This document shows positions 17,941-27,247 of a DNA stretch of 64,000 bases, one piece after another. Origin of the DNA: JANNSX01 sp046348995 (GTDB lineage: Bacteria > Pseudomonadota > Alphaproteobacteria > Rhizobiales > Hyphomicrobiaceae); contig JAXMDB010000002.1 of NCBI GenBank assembly GCA_046348995.1, positions 452,710 through 516,709 of the forward strand, given 5' to 3'. Under the pieces are notes generated by a model. The model worked only from the letters and a program-made list of their open reading frames with translations, had not been told where the DNA came from and made no database searches. The translations under genes were made by a program, and so were the position numbers. Positions within the stretch are counted from its first letter, which is position 1; the number at the start of each line of letters is the position of its first letter.

Positions 17941-18165
17941 GTGGCAAAGAGTGAGCGTTCGGGTGGCGTTCCGGCAATCGATCTGCAGTCGGTTAAGCTG
18001 ACGCTCGAGTACATCTACGGCGACGTCAAGGACGTCGGCCAGCTGCGCCGCGTGGCGGTTGCACTCAAATCGGCGATCGAGGAGATCGAGGCCGTCAAAA
18101 CCGGCCGGTCGAGCCGGCGCCTCGAGCGGCTCGTGGCGCTGCCCGAGGGCCGGCAACTGCGCTGA
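17941..18165 (+). CDS. Small basic/charged protein, function unknown
   Basis: A 74-residue protein from a GTG start. The middle is predicted helical with an acidic-hydrophobic pattern (VKLTLEYIYGDVKDVGQLRRVAVALKSAIEEIEAV) and the end is basic. I do not recognise it. No signal peptide or membrane segment. The ribosome site is weak, and an upstream in-frame start at 17872 is possible. It is between the exopolysaccharide cluster and the RTX gene. Confidence 0.45.
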   Translation: MAKSERSGGVPAIDLQSVKLTLEYIYGDVKDVGQLRRVAVALKSAIEEIEAVKTGRSSRRLERLVALPEGRQLR

Positions 18166-18294
18166 GTTAACCTTCCCTTCATAGCGATTCCAGATCGACG
18201 CTTCGGCGCGTGCGCCGGCTAAGGCCGTGGCAAGGCTGTTGTGCGACGACACTCCCTTGGGCGCCGGCGTTCGGCGACCTCGGAGGCGGCAATC

Positions 18295-19287
18295 ATGGCT
18301 TGGTTCAAGGGCGATGCAGGCGCCAACACGCTTCGCGGCACGGCCGTCGCCGACCGGTTGCGTGGCCTCGGCGGCGACGACACGCTGTTCGGTCTCAGCG
18401 GCGATGATGGCTTCGACGGCGGCGATGGCAACGATACGGCCCATGGCGGTGCCGGTAAGGATCGCATCGTCGGTGGATTTGGCCACGACACGCTCTATGG
18501 CGACGGGGGCAACGACAAGCTCTATGGCGGCGCCGATACCGACAAGCTCAATGGCGGCTCGGGCGACGATATCGTCTACGGCGGCAAGGACAACGATCAG
18601 CTCTGGGGTGGTGCCGGAGCCGACCAGCTCCGCGGCGAGATGGGCAACGACACCCTTTCCGGTGATGCGGGCAACGATCGCCTGTATGGCGATGTCGGGG
18701 CCGATACGCTGCGTGGCGGTCTCGGCAACGATCATCTCTTCGGTGGCGAGGACAACGACCGGCTCTACGGCGAGGACGGCAACGACGAGCTGACCGGCGG
18801 ATATGGCGACGACACCGTCGCGGGCGGCGCCGGCGCCGACTTCATCTACGGGCATGACGGCAACGACACGATCGACGGCGGCACGGGCAACGACACCATC
18901 AACGGAGGCGCTGGTGACGACGTGATCGACGGCGGTGCCGGCAACGACACGATCCTCACGGGCCTCGGCGCGGACGACGTCGCCGTCGGCCCCACCGAGG
19001 GCGTCGATACGATCGGTGACTTCAATCGTGATCAGGGCGACAAGCTCGTTCTCAGTCTTGCCGATTTCGGTCTCGGCGCGGCCTTCGATTCCGCTGAGCT
19101 TCTCAATGCCACCTCGGCCGCGGCGACGCTCGGCAGCGCCCAGCTCATCTTCGTCACGACGACGGATACGCTGTGGTTCGACGCCGATGGCACAGGCACG
19201 ACCGATGCACCGGTCGCGATTGCGGTGCTGACGGATTTCCATGCCACCTTTGGCGACCTGCAGGCGGGAGACCTGACGTTCGTATGA
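18295..19287 (+). CDS. RTX nonapeptide-repeat calcium-binding protein, secreted by type I system
   Basis: A 330-residue protein made almost only of RTX repeats. I count 22 consecutive GGxGxDxUx nonapeptides from Gly24 to about residue 221 with no interruption, preceded by two degenerate units. These bind calcium and fold into parallel beta-roll outside the cell. The C-terminal part (222-330; VDTIGDFNRDQGDKLVLSLA ... DLQAGDLTFV) resembles the usual C-terminal RTX secretion region for type I export; there is no N-terminal signal. No enzymatic domain is present. The start ATG follows GGAGG. No ABC/HlyD exporter lies nearby. Next to the exopolysaccharide cluster it may serve as a matrix or surface-layer protein (inference). 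Confidence 0.9.
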   Translation: MAWFKGDAGANTLRGTAVADRLRGLGGDDTLFGLSGDDGFDGGDGNDTAHGGAGKDRIVGGFGHDTLYGDGGNDKLYGGADTDKLNGGSGDDIVYGGKDNDQLWGGAGADQLRGEMGNDTLSGDAGNDRLYGDVGADTLRGGLGNDHLFGGEDNDRLYGEDGNDELTGGYGDDTVAGGAGADFIYGHDGNDTIDGGTGNDTINGGAGDDVIDGGAGNDTILTGLGADDVAVGPTEGVDTIGDFNRDQGDKLVLSLADFGLGAAFDSAELLNATSAAATLGSAQLIFVTTTDTLWFDADGTGTTDAPVAIAVLTDFHATFGDLQAGDLTFV

Positions 19288-19297
19288 TCCAACCAGC

Positions 19298-20107
19298 TCA
19301 GGCGACCTCGGGATAGCCGAGCGCAATCGACTCGGCCTCGATCTCCACGATCCGGTCGTAGGCGGCATCCTCGATGGGCTCGACGCCCGTGAGCAGAAGC
19401 TCCTTGCGGAGATACGCGGCCTGGGCGGCAATCGCCTCGCGGAGCGCATCACGCAGCATCGCACGCTGCTCCGCGCTCCGTGTTCTCGCCGTCACGAACG
19501 GCAGGGAGGGGGCGACCGGCGACAACGCCAGAACGCGCAAGCCCGCGAACGCCGCCGGCTCGTGCCGCTCAGCCATCGCCCAGCACACCGCATCGATCGT
19601 CGCCACGTCGGCGCGGCCCTCGGCCACGGCGCGCAGCGACGCGCGATGGCTGCCCGAGACGCTGACGTCGGAGAACATGCGTCCGCCGCCCGCATAGGGC
19701 GCGACGATCGCGCGAAGAGCGGAGTAGCCCGACTGCGAGTCGCGGCCGTTGATCACCGCGCGCCTTCCCCGTAGCCCCGGCACCGCTCCCACGGCATCGT
19801 CGCGGCGGACGATCATCATGCTGCGATAGGTGGGGCCGCTGCAGCCCTCCGCGTCGTACACCGGCGCGCCGACGAGGGCGACCTTGCCGCGCAGCGACTT
19901 CACATAGGGGTATCCGCAGGTCTGGCTAAGCACGAGACCGGGCGCGGTCCACACGCCCTGATAGTCCGCGCGCCGCTCGAGCGCGTCCGGCACGGTGACG
20001 CCCGCTGTCCGGCAGCGCGCCGCGACGCCGGCCCAGAGCCGGTCCATGGCCGCGTGGACCTCCGGCCAGTCGTACATCGGCAGCGAGGCGATGGGCGCGT
20101 CCGTCAT
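19298..20107 (-). CDS. PhnD-like phosphate/phosphonate-type binding protein without signal peptide
   Basis: A 269-residue protein with the periplasmic-binding-protein type II fold of the PhnD group: YPYVKSLRGKVALVGAPVY, MMIVRRDDAVGAVPGLRGRRAVINGRDS and SGSHRASLRAVAEGRADVATID are the lobes and hinge. It starts MTDAPIASLPMYDWPEV, with no signal peptide or lipobox, so it is probably cytoplasmic or acts as a domain of a sensor. Its ATG overlaps the stop of the desaturase gene by ATGA, implying translational coupling. No ABC permease or ATPase is adjacent. Ligand unknown. Confidence 0.78.
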   Translation of the reverse strand: MTDAPIASLPMYDWPEVHAAMDRLWAGVAARCRTAGVTVPDALERRADYQGVWTAPGLVLSQTCGYPYVKSLRGKVALVGAPVYDAEGCSGPTYRSMMIVRRDDAVGAVPGLRGRRAVINGRDSQSGYSALRAIVAPYAGGGRMFSDVSVSGSHRASLRAVAEGRADVATIDAVCWAMAERHEPAAFAGLRVLALSPVAPSLPFVTARTRSAEQRAMLRDALREAIAAQAAYLRKELLLTGVEPIEDAAYDRIVEIEAESIALGYPEVA

Positions 20108-21036
20108 CCGCGATCCGCATCGCCGTGCGGCACGGTCCACAAGCCGCGCTTCATCAAGGGATGCTCGACCGGCTCCTTGCGGCGCAAGCCGTAGCGGCGC
20201 AACACCTCGCCATAGCTCCGGGCGTAGTAGCCACCGTTGCCGGCGAGATAGCTCGCGCGGTTCTGGCGATAGAGCGCCGGCAACTTGTACCAGGCGACGG
20301 CCGGGTGGCTGTGGTGGACGAAGTGCAGGTTGTTGAACAGAAACAGGAATGCGAACAGCCCGCGATCCTCGTTGATGATCGTGCGGTGCGGCGCCTCCGG
20401 CACCGCCTGATGCTCGATGAAGGTGCGTACGGAGAGCATCGACAGCGTCGGATAGGCGAAGCAGAGAATGTAAAGAAGCGGATTGATCCCCGACACCGCC
20501 GTCACCCACCAGAACACCGGCACCATGCCGATGAGGTGCAGAAGCCAGGCGCGCCGCACGCCGTCCGCGTTCGCCTGGAAGAGTTTCCACTCGGCTTTGA
20601 CGAAGCCGATGACCGAAAAAACCGGCCCGATCAGCAGGCGGCCGACCTGCGTGTTGTTGACGAGGCGCAGCCGTTGCAGCACCGGTCCGGCATTCGCCCA
20701 CTGCTCGGGCGACATGTAGTTGCTCTCCGGATCCTCGAACGGGTCGGTCAGCCGCTCGTCGAAGTGATGCTGGAGGTGCAGCGCCTTGAAGCGCCGAAAG
20801 GGGTAGGCCAATCCGATCGGCAGGAACACGAACGCCTCGTTGACGTGCCGGTCGCTTGTCGGGTGGCCGTGCAGCATCTCGTGCTGGAGCGAGGAATGCA
20901 GCGTCATGGCGAGGATCGTGAGGGGCCAGAGCCACCAGTATCCGGCGCCGATGAGGTAGACGGTGATGGCCCAGGTGAGGGTGGCGCCGATTGCGAGCCA
21001 CACGGTCGGCCACTCGATACGGCGAAGGTTCAGCAT
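20104..21036 (-). CDS. Membrane fatty acid desaturase
   Basis: Di-iron integral-membrane desaturase/hydroxylase of 310 residues. The three histidine boxes are present: HEMLH (52-56), HLQHH (87-91) and HFVHH (around 220). Pairs of TM segments fall at about 12-50 and 140-190. It should introduce a double bond or hydroxyl into a fatty acyl chain in the inner membrane using electrons from ferredoxin or cytochrome. It is first in a two-gene unit with the PhnD-like gene. Confidence 0.9.
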   Translation of the reverse strand: MLNLRRIEWPTVWLAIGATLTWAITVYLIGAGYWWLWPLTILAMTLHSSLQHEMLHGHPTSDRHVNEAFVFLPIGLAYPFRRFKALHLQHHFDERLTDPFEDPESNYMSPEQWANAGPVLQRLRLVNNTQVGRLLIGPVFSVIGFVKAEWKLFQANADGVRRAWLLHLIGMVPVFWWVTAVSGINPLLYILCFAYPTLSMLSVRTFIEHQAVPEAPHRTIINEDRGLFAFLFLFNNLHFVHHSHPAVAWYKLPALYRQNRASYLAGNGGYYARSYGEVLRRYGLRRKEPVEHPLMKRGLWTVPHGDADRG

Positions 21037-21582
21037 GGGTGTCGTCCTGCGATTGCCGACGGGAGCCTGCCCGACCGCGCGGCGCGACGCAATGTGGCGT
21101 GGTGTGCGGGGAGCTCGGGAGTAGGGAGGAGGGAGTAGGTATCAGCACGAGCGACCGCTTAACCTCCCTCCCGCGTCTTCCAAGCTAACGCTCCGCCCTC
21201 TCCGCGGTCGCACCGACCCGAGAGTATGGGAAAAGTCCAAGGGGACGGAGTGGCCGGCCCATGTCTAGTGTCAGTCGGATGTGGCCGGAACCACTCCGCC
21301 GTCATCGTGGGCTTCGCTTGCCGCCGTGGCCCTCGTTGCCGAGAACCGCTCGCGGACATCCGCCGCGAGAGTAGCTTGCGTCAGGTTCTCCCCATCGCAA
21401 GCGGCAGGTCAGCGCCGGATAGCTTATGTCCGGCACCCACGACGCTCCCCGCTACCGATCCACCAGCGCGCGTTCCGGTCCCTTGGCGGCAGGGCTGAGG
21501 GTAGTATGGAGGCGTGCGGAGGGGCGGGGATAACTTTGGCTTCGATTATCTTGGATATGGTGAACGATGTGTTGTGAATCTT

Positions 21583-21609
21583 GTAGGGGCGAGCAGCGCT
21601 CGCCCCTAC
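21583..21609. repeat. 27-bp perfect palindrome, GTAGGGGC type
   Basis: GTAGGGGCGAGC / GCTCGCCCCTAC arms of 12 bp around AGC. The same GTAGGGGCGA/TCGCCCCTA arms recur in the sox operon gap at 57783-57856, marking a dispersed REP-like family. Confidence 0.75.
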
Positions 21610-21646
21610 GGAGACGCATCCGTTTCCCGATGCGGCCAACTATCTA

Positions 21647-21844
21647 TGGCAACGATATGCTTGTGGGTATCGCTGCCCCTCACCCTACCCTCTCCCCGTT
21701 CGCAGCAATGGCTGCGACGGGGAGAGGAGGATGCACGGCGCGTCCCTGACGTGAGGAGGGCGCGGCTCTCTCCTCCTCTCCCCGGTGCGCAAGCGTACGG
21801 GGAGAGGGAAGGGTGAGGGGCAGCCAAAAGGGATATCGTTGCCA
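21647..21844. repeat. 198-bp nested inverted-repeat element (MITE-like)
   Basis: Outer arms GGCAACGATAT (21648-21658) and ATATCGTTGCC (21833-21843) are perfect inverses. Inside, a 26-bp arm (21672-21697, starting GCTGCCCCTCACCC) pairs with 21799-21824 with one mismatch, and smaller hairpins lie in the centre. No coding capacity. It looks like a small non-autonomous mobile element or a fold-back intergenic unit. Confidence 0.65.
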
Positions 21845-21850
21845 AACTCC

Positions 21851-22015
21851 CTTCGTCATCCTTGTGCAGTGCGAGCCGGAGGCGCGTCGCCAGCGCGGAG
21901 ATCCAGGAGCGACCGCGGCCATCGGGTGTCGATATCGCGCTTCGGCGAAGAGTTTCATGCTGGATCCCCACGCTCGCTCGCGCTTCGCACTCACGGCGTG
22001 AGGATGACGACGAAG
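21851..22015. repeat. Palindromic intergenic element with GGATCC/GGATGAC arms, copy 1
   Basis: Left end CTTCGTCATCCT and right end AGGATGACGACGAAG are inverted, with inner GATCC motifs (GGAGATCCAGGA and CTGGATCCCCA). The right half resembles the elements at 23353-23490 and 23687-23825. This family is common between genes in Hyphomicrobiales. Confidence 0.6.
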
Positions 22016-22184
22016 TTGGCTGCGCCGTCCCGCCCTCGTCGTCCTCGCGCGGTGTGGATGACGAAGGCACGACACGCGTTTACGCACCACCGTCGGGCTC
22101 GCGGTCAGCCGCCGATAGCGCACCTCTTCCCCCAACGCGGCCGTTGCGCCAGAATGCGAAGGCTTCGACAGCCGGAGGGAGCCC

Positions 22185-23336
22185 ATGAATCGTCCATTGA
22201 CACCGTCGCGACCGGGACCGCTCGATGCGGGGCTGTTCGATCCGGCGAGCCCCGAGCGCTCTTGGACGCTTCCCGCCGACTGGTACTTCGATCCCGGCAT
22301 CTACAGCAAAGAGCACGCGGCGATCTTCCACCGCTCGTGGTGGTATCAGGGCCATGTCGCCGATCTCCCCAACTCGGGCGACTACCTGACCGGCAGCGTC
22401 GTCGACCAGGAGATCTTCATCATCCGTGGAGCGGACGGCGAGCTGCGCGCCTTCTACAACGTCTGCTCGCACCGCGCGCATCCGCTGCTCGAAGGACAAG
22501 GCAACACGCGGCTCATCGTCTGCCCGTATCATCAATGGTGCTATCAGGCAGACGGCTGCTTCCGCGGCGCGCGCGGGCGCGACACGCTGAAGGACTGGAT
22601 CCCCGAGAACGCCGATCTGAAGCCCATCCGCCTCGAGGTCTATGCCGGCTTCCTGTTCGTCAATCTCGATCCTGATGCGCGGCCGATGACGGAGCTGGCG
22701 GGGAAGCTGCTCAAGGACATCTACGCTGCGATCCCGCGCCAAAACGATCTCGTGCGGGCCGTCCGTCGCGAGCGCGTTGTCGCCGCCAACTGGAAGACCG
22801 TCATCGACAACAACCACGAGTGCTACCACTGCGCGGTCAATCACAAGTCGCTGATGGAGCTCGTCGACTACGACAACAAGGCGGTGTGGACCGACGACGG
22901 CATCACCTTCACGCACACGGTCGAGAAGAAGAGCCTCGACAACTCGGCCTATAAGCTCGATGCGGCGACGCTCGAGCAGGACGCGCTGTTCGGCTTCATT
23001 TTCCCGAACCTCGTGCCGCTGTGGTTCCCGGGCCCGGCCGGCGCCGTCATGTTCCAGATCATTCCGACGGGACCCGAGACCTCGCTCGTCCGCCACGACT
23101 TCTATTTCCCCTCGCGCGAGATCACGCCCGAGCGGCAGGAATTCATCGACTGGATCACGAACACGCTGTTCCCCGAGGATCAGGTGCTGTTCGAGCGTGT
23201 GCAGAAAGGGCTGCACTCCAAAGGCTACCGCCAAGGCAAGTTCGTCATCGACCGCCGTCACCCGGAATTCTCAGAGCACCACGTGCACTTTTTCCAGAGG
23301 CATGTGTACGAGGCGCTGGTGGGGGCGGCGCGTTAG
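22185..23336 (+). CDS. Rieske non-heme iron oxygenase, alpha subunit (quaternary-amine monooxygenase type)
   Basis: Ring-hydroxylating-oxygenase-fold enzyme of 383 residues. The Rieske [2Fe-2S] motif is C94-x-H96 ... C113-x2-H116. The mononuclear iron site is in DNNHECYHCAVNH with H215 and H220. The residue three before H215, normally the bridging Asp, is Glu212; in characterised members this Glu goes with carnitine, choline, betaine and stachydrine-type monooxygenases. Length also fits CntA/GbcA-like proteins. The ATG at 22185 follows GGAGGG. No reductase is adjacent. With sarcosine and dimethylglycine oxidases later in the window, a role in methylated-amine osmolyte use is plausible. Its last 43 codons are duplicated downstream. 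Confidence 0.88.
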   Translation: MNRPLTPSRPGPLDAGLFDPASPERSWTLPADWYFDPGIYSKEHAAIFHRSWWYQGHVADLPNSGDYLTGSVVDQEIFIIRGADGELRAFYNVCSHRAHPLLEGQGNTRLIVCPYHQWCYQADGCFRGARGRDTLKDWIPENADLKPIRLEVYAGFLFVNLDPDARPMTELAGKLLKDIYAAIPRQNDLVRAVRRERVVAANWKTVIDNNHECYHCAVNHKSLMELVDYDNKAVWTDDGITFTHTVEKKSLDNSAYKLDAATLEQDALFGFIFPNLVPLWFPGPAGAVMFQIIPTGPETSLVRHDFYFPSREITPERQEFIDWITNTLFPEDQVLFERVQKGLHSKGYRQGKFVIDRRHPEFSEHHVHFFQRHVYEALVGAAR

Positions 23337-23540
23337 GGCGCCTTCGGCAGAGTCTCCCCTGGATCCCCATGCGGCGCTCGCGTTGCTCGCTTGCATGAGG
23401 ATGACGGAAGTGGTGGGCTCGAACCCTCGCCTCCGCAAACCTTGTCATCCTCAGCCAAGTGAGCGCAGGCGAACGAAGGCTGGGGATCCAAGAGAGACTC
23501 GCGCGCAGATGTGCGCGCCCGAGCCTCAGTTCTCTTCCAT
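23207..23540 (+). repeat. Tandem duplication unit 1 (oxygenase tail + palindromic element + lepA end trace)
   Basis: A 334-bp unit holding the last 43 codons of the Rieske gene, a palindromic GGATCC/GGATGAC element, a GCGCGCA hairpin, and finally 16 bp (CTCAGTTCTCTTCCAT) that match the lepA end at 14 of 16 positions. Unit 2 begins directly after it at 23541. Confidence 0.85.
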
Positions 23541-23870
23541 AGGGCTGCACTCCAAGGTCTACCGCCAAGGCAAGTTCGTCATCGACCGCCGTCACCCGGA
23601 ATTCTCAGAGCACCACGTGCATTTCTTCCAGAGACATGTGTACGAGGCGCTGGTGGGGGCGGCGCGTTAGGGCGCCTTTGGCGGAGTCTCCCCTGGATCC
23701 CCATGCGGCGCTCGCGTTGCTCGCTTGCATGAGGATGACGGAAGTGGTGGGCTCGAACCCTCGCCTCCGCAAACCTCGTCATCCTCAGCCGAGTGAGCGC
23801 AGGCGAACGAAGGCTGGGGATCCAGGAGAGACTCGCGCGCCATTCGCGCGCACCCTCAATTCTCATCCAT
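23541..23870 (+). pseudogene. Tandem duplication unit 2: orphan 3' end of the Rieske oxygenase gene plus element
   Basis: A near-identical second copy (330 bp) of unit 1. Its first 130 bp encode the same C-terminal residues of the oxygenase (YRQGKFVIDRRHPEF ... ALVGAAR, stop at 23670), with no start or Rieske domain, so it is a non-functional fragment. The palindromic element and the junction to lepA tail sequence follow, here continuing into the 87-bp lepA copy. Confidence 0.85.
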
Positions 23871-23941
23871 CTTCAGCGCCGCGATGAACGCCTGCTGCGG
23901 GATCTCGACCTTGCCGAACTCGCGCATCTTCTTCTTGCCGG
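23855..23941 (-). pseudogene. Displaced 87-bp copy of the lepA 3' end
   Basis: Identical over 87 bp to 24681-24767, the last 28 codons, stop and flanking base of lepA. Upstream of this it loses homology (GGGCCCCTGCTAAGG in place of the lepA coding sequence). It lies just after the stop of the inserted unknown gene, so that gene is bracketed by direct repeats of the lepA end. Confidence 0.9.
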
Positions 23942-23956
23942 GCCCCTGCTAAGGCA

Positions 23957-24681
23957 TCACAGATGCCGCGAAAGATAACCAAGGAGGCCGAGCGTTGCGT
24001 ACCCCAGCAGAAGTGCAGTCGCCAGCCGCATGCCTCGACCTATGCTGTGTCCGTATCCAAAGCCGAAAGCACCGACCGCGGGGCAAGCGAAAAACAGCAA
24101 CGTTTCGAGCGGACGCGCTACGAGGTCGATCGGTTTTCCGAAGAGTCCGAAGCCCCATCCGGTCGCGAATAGACCGGCAATCGAGGCAAGCATGATCAGC
24201 AAGGCCAGAAAGCGGGCTCGCCGGTATTCGGTGAGGACGGGACTGCTCGCAGAGATCTCGCCGGTGAAAGCTGTTGCGCTCACGGCTTCCTTCGGGTCTG
24301 AACCTGCCTCAAGGGCTGCGTTCAGAGAGTCGATCTCTGCACTCCGCTGTGCAATTCGCCCTTGGGCGTCGCGCTGGTTGCCTCGCTGAAAATCCGCCTT
24401 GGCGAACGCGAGTGCAGCACGCCACACCGGATCGCGAGCGTACGGGACGGCAATCCATTTCCCGTTCGTGAGAGGCTGAGAGTAGGAGTCGTTTTCTCGA
24501 ACGCCGAGTTCGTCCAGGACGCGCCGAGCATAGGCGCTTGGAAGATGAGCGATGATGCGATCGGCAAGCTCGGGATCGCAGCCGTTCTCGACAAGCGACT
24601 GTGCCACAACATCGTCGTCAAGCTCTTGGGCGAGCAGGTCGGCGCACTGCTCAATGTATGCGTAAAGCTTGTTGCGTGCGC

Positions 24682-24685
<4 letters not shown>
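23957..24685 (-). CDS. Unknown protein with two C-terminal membrane segments, inserted behind lepA
   Basis: A 242-residue protein that I do not recognise. Residues 1-60 are helical and acidic (CADLLAQELDDDVVAQSLVENG), the middle is soluble, and hydrophobic stretches lie at about 158-178 (FLALLIMLASIAGLFATGWGF) and 190-212, with a further one at the C-terminus (LATALLLGYATLGLLGYL). The start is TTG at 24685, overlapping the lepA stop as TTGA; no ATG occurs before residue 160, so expression would depend on coupling to lepA. Two hand-counted 60-base lines give about 59% G+C, below the neighbours. It is flanked by 87-bp direct repeats of the lepA 3' end, a sign of acquisition. Confidence 0.6.
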
Positions 24686-26496
<1,811 letters not shown>

Positions 26497-26562
26497 GGCC
26501 GGGGGAATAGCACTTGGGGCGGGGGGCCGCAAATCGGACCTCCGAAGCCCCAAAACAGGCCG

Positions 26563-27207
26563 TTAACCCCCCACCGATCGCGTCGCATCCGCCGCGGCGA
26601 AATGGGCGATCTGGTCGGCGCGGGCCTTCTCGAACGCCGGGCGGCCGGTGACCCGCGCCACATAGGCTTCCGACGCCGGGCGGTGGCCGAAGGCGCGCAA
26701 CTTGGGCACGCGGAGCACGTCGGCCATGAGCAGGTCCGCGACCGTGAAGCGGTCCGCGACCAGCCACTCCCGGCTGCTCAAGACCGACTCGAGCTGTCCG
26801 AGACGCAGGCCGGCCCATTCAGCCAGCTTGTTGTCCTCGACGCCGGAAATTTCCAGAAACCACCAGGGCACGCTCACCATCTCGATCGAGTTGAGGGCAG
26901 CGATCACCCATTGCGTCGTTTGCGCCTCGCCCAGAGCGTCGCGCGGCATGAGCTTGTCGCTCTTGCGGGCGAGGTGCAGCAGGCAGGCGCCGCTCTCGAA
27001 GATCTCGATCGGGCCGTCCTTCAGGAACGGGACCTGACCGAAAGGCTGTTGCTCCAGATGATTGGTCGCCCGGTCGTCGAAGGAGATCGGTTGGACGGTA
27101 TAGGCAAGCCCCGCCTCCTCGCAGGCCCAGCGGAGCCGCAAGTCGCGGACGAAGCCCCACACGGCTTTCGGCGTCCAATCGTAGGTTCCGATCGTGAGCG
27201 TGCTCAT
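26563..27207 (-). CDS. Glutathione S-transferase family protein
   Basis: Cytosolic GST-like protein of 214 residues. The N-terminal thioredoxin fold has the NHLEQQPFGQVPFLKDG block with cis-Pro, followed by FESGACLLHLARK, the glutathione gamma-Glu contact region. The C-terminal helical domain has the conserved REWLVADRFTVADLLMADVL (N-capping box and hydrophobic staple with Asp). Substrate unknown. It lies 66 bp upstream of lepA on the same strand and may be co-transcribed. Confidence 0.88.
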   Translation of the reverse strand: MSTLTIGTYDWTPKAVWGFVRDLRLRWACEEAGLAYTVQPISFDDRATNHLEQQPFGQVPFLKDGPIEIFESGACLLHLARKSDKLMPRDALGEAQTTQWVIAALNSIEMVSVPWWFLEISGVEDNKLAEWAGLRLGQLESVLSSREWLVADRFTVADLLMADVLRVPKLRAFGHRPASEAYVARVTGRPAFEKARADQIAHFAAADATRSVGG

Positions 27208-27247
27208 AGGACTTGGCCTCCAGAAAAGCGCGATCTCACGAGAACGC

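Larger units (their letters stand above)
21037..22184. other. Long gene-free region rich in palindromic repeats
   Basis: About 1.15 kb between divergent desaturase and Rieske oxygenase genes. Short frames here have no recognisable product or ribosome site. The left half (21037-21580) shows nothing I can name. The right half holds three different palindromic elements, listed separately. Confidence 0.6.

Noticed and set aside
14746..19464. Very long open frame on the minus strand (about 1,570 codons)
   Set aside because: It runs antisense to the flippase and RTX genes and through the GT4 gene in another frame; its translation is Arg/Ala-rich with no domain. Typical shadow frame in high-GC DNA.
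21159..21580. Possible transposase remnant or small genes
   Set aside because: Several short frames exist on both strands, none with a motif, ribosome site or consistent codon use.
21653..22020. Possible CRISPR array
   Set aside because: The repeats are inverted, few and unequal in spacing; there are no regular spacers or cas genes.
23423..23452. tRNA-like T-arm (GGGCTCGAACCCTCG ... CCTCCGCA), repeated at 23757
   Set aside because: It recalls the 3' part of tRNA-Ser, but the stem pairs poorly, no anticodon or D arm precedes it, and it is the loop of the palindromic element.
22960..23670. Open frame running through the oxygenase end and the duplicated tail
   Set aside because: It starts out of frame inside the Rieske gene and enters the copied tail in frame by chance; treated as duplication product, not as a gene.
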